Positions 1-3,803 of a stretch of DNA of 6,267 nucleotides are shown here, piece after piece (the stretch's first letter is position 1; every line of letters starts with the position of its first letter). A program made the translations under genes and the position numbers. The notes beneath the pieces are model-generated. The model did no database searches and was not told where the DNA came from. It saw only the letters and a list, made by a program, of their open reading frames with translations. Origin of the DNA: an uncultured Eubacteriales bacterium (lineage in GTDB: Bacteria > Bacillota > Clostridia > Christensenellales > UBA1242); NCBI GenBank assembly GCA_900557655.1, contig USTX01000041.1, forward strand, positions 1 through 6,267. The letters run 5' to 3'.

Positions 1-299
1 GCCGTTTTGCCCAAAATATCGGCAACAAAAATCTGGTCGCCCGCGTTTACCTCACTGCGCGCCACTAACACTTGCTTATTTTTTAGCGCGTTGGCCTTTT
101 GTACGCTGTCTACGCCCGCCAAGGTCGCAACAAACTCGCCGTTGTTTGAAAAAATCTCTAAAACCGCATAGTCTGTACCGCCGACGTTAAGCGTTTTTGC
201 GGCCAAAAAGTCAAAGTGACCAAAGTCAAGCGGTTTGATTTTAACTTGCCCGCGAACCCCGTGCGGCTTGGTTATTAGACCGATTTCTAAAAAATCCAT
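1..299 (-). CDS. rimM: Ribosome maturation factor RimM, N-terminal part (runs off the left edge)
   Basis: RimM binds ribosomal protein uS19 and assists late assembly of the 30S head and 16S rRNA maturation in the cytoplasm. The window holds the first 99 codons of a protein that is usually about 165-175 residues. The N-terminal RimM domain is recognisable from the opening MDFLEIGLITKPHGVRG and the following QVKIKPL, the usual IG-x-I-x-x-x-HG-x-x-G-x-x-K pattern, with the His-Gly pair at residues 13-14. The sequence stops at about the start of the PRC-barrel domain (FVADILGKT, residues 91-99). The ATG at 299-297 is the only plausible start, because an in-frame TGA lies three codons upstream at 308-306. 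GAGGGG just upstream serves as the Shine-Dalgarno site. The gene follows khpA after 40 nt, in the usual rpsP-khpA-rimM order. By synteny trmD and rplS may follow, but they lie outside the window. Confidence 0.93.
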   Translation of the reverse strand, partial: MDFLEIGLITKPHGVRGQVKIKPLDFGHFDFLAAKTLNVGGTDYAVLEIFSNNGEFVATLAGVDSVQKANALKNKQVLVARSEVNAGDQIFVADILGKT

Positions 300-316
300 A
301 TCCCCTCACACAAACA

Positions 317-337
317 AAAGGGGCACGCGCCCCCTTT
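317..337 (-). terminator. GC-rich hairpin with U-rich 3' flank between khpA and rimM (attenuator or processing stem candidate)
   Basis: On the transcribed strand the 40-nt khpA-rimM spacer carries a stem of AAAGGGG against CCCCTTT. In an alternative register GGGGC pairs with GCCCC around a GCGT tetraloop, leaving one bulged G. The stem is followed by TTTTGTTTG, a U-rich but interrupted tract. This resembles an intrinsic terminator of moderate strength. Because rimM follows immediately with no visible promoter, partial read-through (attenuation) or an mRNA-processing or stability role is more likely than full termination. The CCCCTT of the 3' arm could instead pair with the rimM Shine-Dalgarno GAGGGG. 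The structure is seen directly; the function is inferred. Confidence 0.5.
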
Positions 338-339
338 GC

Positions 340-573
340 CTAATTTTCGTCAATTTTAATGTTGACTTTCTTGTTTTGTTTTCGGCCATAAGCGCGCGCT
401 ACGGTGCGGATAGCGGCCGCAATTTTACCATTGCGCCCAATAACCTTGCCTAAATCGCCTTTGCCTACGGTCAATTTGCAGTCGATAAACCTGTCATTTT
501 CTTTGACGTCAACCGAAACTGCGTCTGCGTCATTTACCAAATTTTTAGCAATATAAAGAAGTAACTCTTGCAT
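340..573 (-). CDS. khpA: KH-domain RNA-binding protein KhpA (YlqC/YlqC-like, UPF0109)
   Basis: The 77-residue product is a single KH domain, the size typical of KhpA. The diagnostic GxxG loop is present as IGRNGK at residues 45-50 (GRNG at 46-49), preceded by LTVGKGDLGKV and followed by the helix IAAAIRTVARAYG, as in the family. KhpA is a small cytoplasmic RNA-binding protein; in several Bacillota it partners with KhpB (Jag/EloR) and affects cell-wall synthesis and division, and it binds many RNAs. The ATG at 573-571 has an excellent Shine-Dalgarno AAGGAGGT about 8 nt upstream. The gene starts 17 nt after the rpsP stop, so co-transcription and common translation with bS16 are likely. The stop is TAG. 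No residue of the KH signature appears to be missing. Confidence 0.95.
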   Translation of the reverse strand: MQELLLYIAKNLVNDADAVSVDVKENDRFIDCKLTVGKGDLGKVIGRNGKIAAAIRTVARAYGRKQNKKVNIKIDEN

Positions 574-590
574 AAAGCCTTACCTCCTTA

Positions 591-986
591 TTATTCTGCT
601 TTCTTGGTTGCAGTTTTTTTGGTTGCAGTTTTAGCAGTTGTTTTAGCAGCAGCTTTTTTTGCTGGTGCCTTTTTAGCAGGTTCAGCTTCGGCCTTAACTT
701 CTGCGGTTGCTTTTGCCTTTTTAGCCTTCACTTTCTTTTCAGGGAAAGTTACGTTTGCCTTAACAAGCAATGCCTTAGCCGTGTCAGTTGGTTGTGCGCC
801 CTTTTTAAGCCAATCAGTTGCCTTCTGGGCGTCAACTTTGATGGTTTCAGGGTTAGTTAATGGGTTGAAAGTACCGATTAAATCGATAACCTCACCATCT
901 CTTGATTTTCTTGAATCTGCAACAACAATGCGATAGAATGGAGATTTCTTGTCACCCATTCTTGTAAGTCTGATTTTAACAGCCAT
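591..986 (-). CDS. rpsP: 30S ribosomal protein bS16 with a long Lys/Ala/Thr-rich C-terminal tail
   Basis: bS16 is a structural protein of the 30S body and binds 16S rRNA during early assembly. Residues 1-83 are a complete bS16 core: the start [20 protein letters not shown], then [11 protein letters not shown], the IGTFNPL segment, and the [17 protein letters not shown] region. The core is close to the usual family length of about 80-90 residues. The protein continues for 48 more residues (84-131) made of 17 Lys, 16 Ala, 7 Thr, 4 Glu, 2 Pro and 2 Val, a basic low-complexity tail like those of histone H1-like proteins and probably disordered. The reading frame is intact through the tail, and the downstream khpA Shine-Dalgarno sits directly after its TAA, so the tail is not a frameshift artefact. 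The ATG at 986-984 is preceded by AAAGGAG at good spacing. The tail uses many GCT, GCA and AAA codons, unlike the GCC/GCG-rich neighbours, which fits high expression. Confidence 0.97.
   Translation of the reverse strand: MAVKIRLTRMGDKKSPFYRIVVADSRKSRDGEVIDLIGTFNPLTNPETIKVDAQKATDWLKKGAQPTDTAKALLVKANVTFPEKKVKAKKAKATAEVKAEAEPAKKAPAKKAAAKTTAKTATKKTATKKAE
604..632 (-). repeat. Short tandem direct repeat in the rpsP tail (two 14-nt copies, 15-nt period)
   Basis: TTGGTTGCAGTTTT (plus-strand reading) occurs at 604-617 and again at 619-632. The 15-nt period equals five codons and encodes the repeated ATKK units near the C-terminus of bS16. It is an in-frame coding micro-repeat that could expand or contract without disrupting the gene. 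Confidence 0.6.
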
Positions 987-1017
987 TTTCGTTCTCCTTT
1001 TGTTTTTTTATCATAAA

Positions 1018-1033
1018 CAGCGCTGGTACGCTG
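1018..1033 (-). other. Small inverted repeat in the ffh-rpsP spacer (5-bp stem, 6-nt loop)
   Basis: The 111-nt spacer between the ffh stop and rpsP contains CAGCG-TACCAG-CGCTG on the transcribed strand. The 3' flank is TTTATGAT, not a U-run, so it does not look like an intrinsic terminator. It lies about 30 nt upstream of the rpsP start codon, close to the Shine-Dalgarno, so a leader role for bS16 expression or an mRNA-processing role is possible. No convincing -35/-10 pair was found elsewhere in the spacer. The inverted repeat is real but short; function is unknown. Confidence 0.35.
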
Positions 1034-1097
1034 AAATATGCCACTTATTTTTAATTAGTCTGACTTGTTTAGGCCTGCGCCTGCAAGTTAAAACCAA

Positions 1098-2426
1098 TTA
1101 AAAGTTGATTTTTCGGCCGAACATTTTTTGCATATTTCGGCCATTCATATTTTTAATCATCTGCTTGGTTTGGTCGTACTGCTTCATAAGCGAGTTGACC
1201 TCTTGGATAGTTGACCCACTGCCCGCCGCAATTCGCTTTTTTTGGCTGGCTTTAATCAGGTCTGGGTTTTGCCTCTCTTTCGGCGTCATAGACTGAATGA
1301 TGGCCTTGTATTTGATAAGCTTTTTCTCGTCAACGTCGCCAACTTGAAACTTGGTGCCCGCGCCCGGAATCATCGCGATAAGGTCGCTTAGATTGCCCAT
1401 CTTGCTTATCTGCTCAAACTGCATCAAAAAGTCGTCAAACGTAAACGTGTTGCGCCTTAGGTTTTCTTCCATACGCTTCATCGTTTCTTTGTCAACATTC
1501 TCTTGTGCTTTTTCAATAAGCGTTAAAACGTCGCCCATACCAAGAATACGCGAAGCCATTCGGTCAGGATAAAACGGTTCAAGGTCGCCCACCTTTTCGC
1601 CAACGCCACAGAATTTGATTGGCTTGCCCGTTACGGCTTTTACTGACAGCGCAACGCCACCACGCGTGTCACCATCAAGTTTGGTTACAATCGTGCCCGT
1701 TATGCCAAGTTTTTCATCAAACTCTTTCGCAACGTTAACAGCGTCTTGGCCAAGCATTGCATCAATCGTTAAAAGGATTTCGGTTGGGTTTGTGGCGTTT
1801 TTAATATTCTTTATTTCAGCCATCAACTTTTCGTCAATATGAAGCCTGCCCGCCGTGTCAATAATAACCGTGTCAAACCCCATCTTTTTAGCGTGCGCGA
1901 TACCGTCTTTGGCAATCTTTACGGGGTCAATCTGCCCCTCGCTAAACACCTCACAGTTAGCAGTTTTGCCAACGATTTTAAGCTGCTCAATCGCCGCCGG
2001 ACGATAAATGTCACACGCAACCAAAAGAGGTTTTTTGCCCTGCTTTTTCAAAAGCGCGCCAAGCTTTCCACACATGGTAGTTTTGCCCGCGCCTTGAAGG
2101 CCACACATCAAGATTACGGTTGGCGGGGTTGACGACACCCCAAGTTTGGCGTTCGTTGAACCCATAAGCTCAACAAGTTCGTCTTTAACGATTTTGATAA
2201 CCTGCTGCCCCGGCGTCAAGCTTTTTAAAATCTCTTCGCCAACGGCCTTTTCTGTTACCTTTGAAATAAAGTCTTTGGCAACCTGAAAGTTAACGTCGGC
2301 CTCTAAAAGCGCAACGCGAACCTCTCTCATCGCCGTTTTTATTTCAAGCTCAGTTAGCTTACCTTTGTTGGTAAGTTTTGAAAAAATATGATTAAGTTTC
2401 TCGCCTAAATTTGAAAAAAGCCCCAT
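1098..2426 (-). CDS. ffh: Signal recognition particle GTPase Ffh (SRP54)
   Basis: Ffh binds the SRP RNA and the signal sequences of nascent membrane and secreted proteins and delivers the ribosome to its receptor FtsY. The 442-residue product is full length for the family. It has the N domain (about 1-95), then the G domain with P-loop GLQGAGKTT (109-117), the DIYRPAA segment (139-145), DTAGR (190-194), TKLDGDTRGG (248-257) and GVGEK (274-278). The Met-rich M domain (about 300-442) includes the MIPGAG finger region (352-357) and the SRP-RNA-binding RIAAGSGSTIQEVN (398-411). All GTPase motifs are intact. The ATG at 2426-2424 has GGAG a few bases upstream, and the start lies 10 nt after the ylxM stop. 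It shares the predicted ylxM promoter. The partner FtsY is encoded just upstream in the same locus. The SRP RNA gene is not in the window. Confidence 0.98.
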   Translation of the reverse strand: MGLFSNLGEKLNHIFSKLTNKGKLTELEIKTAMREVRVALLEADVNFQVAKDFISKVTEKAVGEEILKSLTPGQQVIKIVKDELVELMGSTNAKLGVSSTPPTVILMCGLQGAGKTTMCGKLGALLKKQGKKPLLVACDIYRPAAIEQLKIVGKTANCEVFSEGQIDPVKIAKDGIAHAKKMGFDTVIIDTAGRLHIDEKLMAEIKNIKNATNPTEILLTIDAMLGQDAVNVAKEFDEKLGITGTIVTKLDGDTRGGVALSVKAVTGKPIKFCGVGEKVGDLEPFYPDRMASRILGMGDVLTLIEKAQENVDKETMKRMEENLRRNTFTFDDFLMQFEQISKMGNLSDLIAMIPGAGTKFQVGDVDEKKLIKYKAIIQSMTPKERQNPDLIKASQKKRIAAGSGSTIQEVNSLMKQYDQTKQMIKNMNGRNMQKMFGRKINF

Positions 2427-2436
2427 AATTTCTCCA

Positions 2437-2757
2437 TTATAAATTGTTTTTAATCTTGTTTAGCCTTGCCTTAATCTTATCAAGGTCGCTTTCATCTAAA
2501 CACGCGTCAATCTCTGCGTATATTAGCTTTCGTGCCGCCAAAAAACCAAGTTTTTCTTCAAAACGCGCAAGTTGCTTTTCGCTTGACGAAATCGCGTCAT
2601 AAACCGCCTGCCTTGATTGCCCAAGGTCAGTTGCAATCTCGCTAAGTGCGCAATCATCATAAAGATACCGCGCCATAACCTCGCGCCGCCCGTCCGTTAA
2701 AAGCGAACCATAAAGGTCAAAAAGGTCAATTGATTTAAGCTTGTCTATCAAATCCAT
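2437..2757 (-). CDS. ylxM: YlxM/p13-family HTH protein, putative SRP-associated regulator
   Basis: The 106-residue protein matches the YlxM (UPF0122) family found just upstream of ffh in Bacillota. Residues 12-22 (LFDLYGSLLTD) form the family opening, and residues 37-57 (ALSEIATDLGQSRQAVYDAIS) are a sigma-70 region 4-like helix-turn-helix. A charged helical tail follows. In streptococci YlxM associates with the SRP and modulates its GTPase activity; a transcriptional role has been suggested from the HTH but is not firmly established. The start was set at ATG 2757-2755. The frame is open up to another ATG at 2826, but those extra 23 codons run through the predicted -10 box, transcription start and leader dyad, and MDLIDKLK is the usual family N-terminus. 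The Shine-Dalgarno is an unusual G-run (GGGGG) 4 nt before the ATG. Confidence 0.9.
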   Translation of the reverse strand: MDLIDKLKSIDLFDLYGSLLTDGRREVMARYLYDDCALSEIATDLGQSRQAVYDAISSSEKQLARFEEKLGFLAARKLIYAEIDACLDESDLDKIKARLNKIKNNL

Positions 2758-2769
2758 TTTGCCCCCAGT

Positions 2770-2791
2770 TGTAAAGCAATTTAACTTTACA
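2770..2791 (-). promoter_or_regulatory. Perfect 7-bp dyad in the ylxM leader (operator or 5'-terminal mRNA hairpin)
   Basis: TGTAAAG (2791-2785 on the transcribed strand) and CTTTACA (2776-2770) form a perfect inverted repeat around an 8-nt AT-rich centre. It begins within a few bases of the predicted transcription start (about 2791-2793) and ends shortly before the G-rich Shine-Dalgarno of ylxM. As DNA it has the spacing of an operator for a dimeric repressor at +1; as RNA it would be a stem-loop at the extreme 5' end of the mRNA, a position known to stabilise transcripts. The symmetry is seen directly. Which role applies, and any binding protein, are unknown. Confidence 0.55.
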
Positions 2792-2797
2792 TTGATA

Positions 2798-2826
2798 AGA
2801 ATACCACTATTTCTCCCCCTTGTCAA
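2798..2826 (-). promoter_or_regulatory. Sigma-A-type promoter for ylxM-ffh-rpsP-khpA-rimM
   Basis: On the minus strand the -35 TTGACA (2826-2821) is a perfect consensus match. It is followed by a 17-bp spacer and -10 TATTCT (2803-2798, four of six matches to TATAAT). A TG dinucleotide one base upstream of the -10 (2806-2805) makes it an extended -10. The predicted start point is about 2791-2793, giving a leader of about 35 nt before the ylxM ATG. This is the strongest promoter-like sequence I found in the window and lies in the only large gap of the gene cluster. Confidence 0.85.
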
Positions 2827-2830
2827 GGGG
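2816..2830. promoter_or_regulatory. 15-bp palindrome overlapping the -35 box
   Basis: CCCCTTGTCAAGGGG (plus-strand reading) is a perfect palindrome of two 7-bp arms around one central base, and the TTGACA -35 element lies inside it. A symmetric site here could be an operator whose occupation blocks RNA polymerase. It could also be a by-product of a repeat element that carries the promoter. There is no T-run downstream on the minus strand, so it is not a terminator in the direction of transcription. Confidence 0.5.
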
Positions 2831-2903
2831 AAAAATAAAAAAATTAAAGGTTAAAAGTGAAAAGTGTCGTCGCAATGACAGCAATATTTCAACTTTCAAC
2901 TTT
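2831..2903 (-). terminator. Imperfect long inverted repeat plus T-rich run after ftsY (probable terminator, possible repeat element)
   Basis: Starting 3 nt after the ftsY stop, the transcribed strand has GTTGAAAGTTGAAA (2900-2887), which pairs with TTTTCACTTTTAAC (2863-2850). Eleven of 14 positions pair canonically, and two of the remaining three can pair as G-U in RNA. Outer AAA/TTT pairs extend the stem with one bulge. Inside, TGTC (2880-2877) and GACA (2868-2865) form a further small stem. The right arm is followed by a run of 15 bases with 13 T and 2 A (2845-2831). The stem is AT-rich and the T-run starts a few bases after it, so efficiency is uncertain, but position and direction suit termination of the smc-ftsY transcript before the ylxM promoter. 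The core contains GTCATTGCGA, reminiscent of dispersed intergenic repeats. Confidence 0.55.
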
Positions 2904-2906
2904 GTT

Positions 2907-3803
2907 TTAAATAATCGAGTCCATAAATTCGCGGGCGTTAAATGGCAAAAGATCATCTATGCCCTCGCCAACGCCAACAAAGCGAATGGGGATCTCGTAT
3001 TGCCCCGCAAGGCCTAACAAAAAGCCGCCCTTGGCCGTTCCGTCAAGCTTTGTTATGATAAGGTCGGTTAGACCTATTGCCTCGTCAAAAAATTCAACTT
3101 GATTAAAGGCATTTTGCCCAGTAGTTGCGTCAACAACGATGGCCTTGTGATAGTCTGCCTCGGGGTACTCACGCTCAACAATACGCGAAATCTTTTTCAG
3201 CTCTTCCATCAAGTTGGCCTTGTTGTGAAGTCTGCCCGCCGTGTCAATAATCAACAGGTCACAGCCCTTTGCCTTGGCCGACGTAATCGCGTCAAAAACA
3301 ACCGCACCTGGGTCTGCCCCCTCGCTAGACTTAACAATTTTAACCTTAGCGCGGTTCGCCCACACTTCAAGTTGGTCGCTCGCCGCCGCGCGAAAGGTGT
3401 CTGCCGCCGCAATGATGACCTTTTTACCTTGCTTTGTGTACGCATTAGCAATCTTACCAATCGCCGTGGTTTTTCCAACGCCGTTGACGCCCGCAACCAT
3501 CAAAACGGCAGGACTTATGAACTCTTCAACGGGGTTCTTTTCTAAAATTTCAACGCAAATATCCTTTAAAAGGTCTTTGCAGTCTTCAGTTTTTTTAAGT
3601 TTTTTAAGTTTGACTTGCGCGCGAAGTTCGTCTAAGATTTCTTCGCACGTAGTCGCCCCAATGTCGCTTGAAATAAGGCAATATTCAAGCTCTTCATAAA
3701 ACTCTTCGTCGATCTCGTTGCCCGTAAAAATATACTTTAACTTCTCAGCAAAAGACCGCTTAGTTTTTTTGTTTCCTTCAAAAAGCCTTTTAAAAAATCC
3801 CAT
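2907..3803 (-). CDS. ftsY: Signal recognition particle receptor FtsY
   Basis: FtsY is the membrane-associated SRP receptor GTPase that forms the heterodimer with Ffh and hands ribosome-nascent chains to the Sec translocon. The product has 298 residues, a short form typical of Bacillota: a brief basic N-terminus (MGFFKRLFEGNKKTKR) in place of the long acidic A domain of E. coli FtsY, then the N domain (about 17-95). The G domain carries P-loop GVNGVGKTT (105-113), DTFRAAA (135-141), DTAGR (187-191), TKLDGTAKGG (251-260) and GVGEG (277-281), ending with DDLLPFNAREF. There is no transmembrane segment; membrane contact probably uses the amphipathic basic N-terminal region. The ATG at 3803-3801 shares one base with the smc stop (TAATG). 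Its Shine-Dalgarno GAGGAG lies inside the last smc codons, implying translational coupling. Confidence 0.98.
   Translation of the reverse strand: MGFFKRLFEGNKKTKRSFAEKLKYIFTGNEIDEEFYEELEYCLISSDIGATTCEEILDELRAQVKLKKLKKTEDCKDLLKDICVEILEKNPVEEFISPAVLMVAGVNGVGKTTAIGKIANAYTKQGKKVIIAAADTFRAAASDQLEVWANRAKVKIVKSSEGADPGAVVFDAITSAKAKGCDLLIIDTAGRLHNKANLMEELKKISRIVEREYPEADYHKAIVVDATTGQNAFNQVEFFDEAIGLTDLIITKLDGTAKGGFLLGLAGQYEIPIRFVGVGEGIDDLLPFNAREFMDSII

Noticed and set aside
568..936. Plus-strand open frame of 122 codons with an Ala/Val/Phe-rich, membrane-like start
   Set aside because: It is the antisense of the rpsP Lys/Ala tail; the reverse complement of AAA and GCT codons naturally yields Phe, Ala and Val runs.
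1018..1033. The ffh-rpsP hairpin as an intrinsic terminator
   Set aside because: The stem is only 5 bp, and the 3' flank on the transcribed strand is TTTATGAT followed by A residues, with no U-run.
987..1097. A separate promoter for rpsP
   Set aside because: Candidate -10 boxes such as CATATT and TATGAT have no acceptable -35 at 16-18 bp.
2758..2826. Upstream ATG at 2826 that would lengthen YlxM by 23 residues
   Set aside because: The extra codons cover the -10 box, predicted transcription start and leader dyad, and begin with MTRGRNSG, which is unlike the family; MDLIDKLK at 2757 matches it.
3099..3699. Plus-strand open frames of about 150 codons opposite ftsY
   Set aside because: They lie wholly inside the conserved ftsY gene on the other strand, with no recognisable domain; they are antisense shadows.
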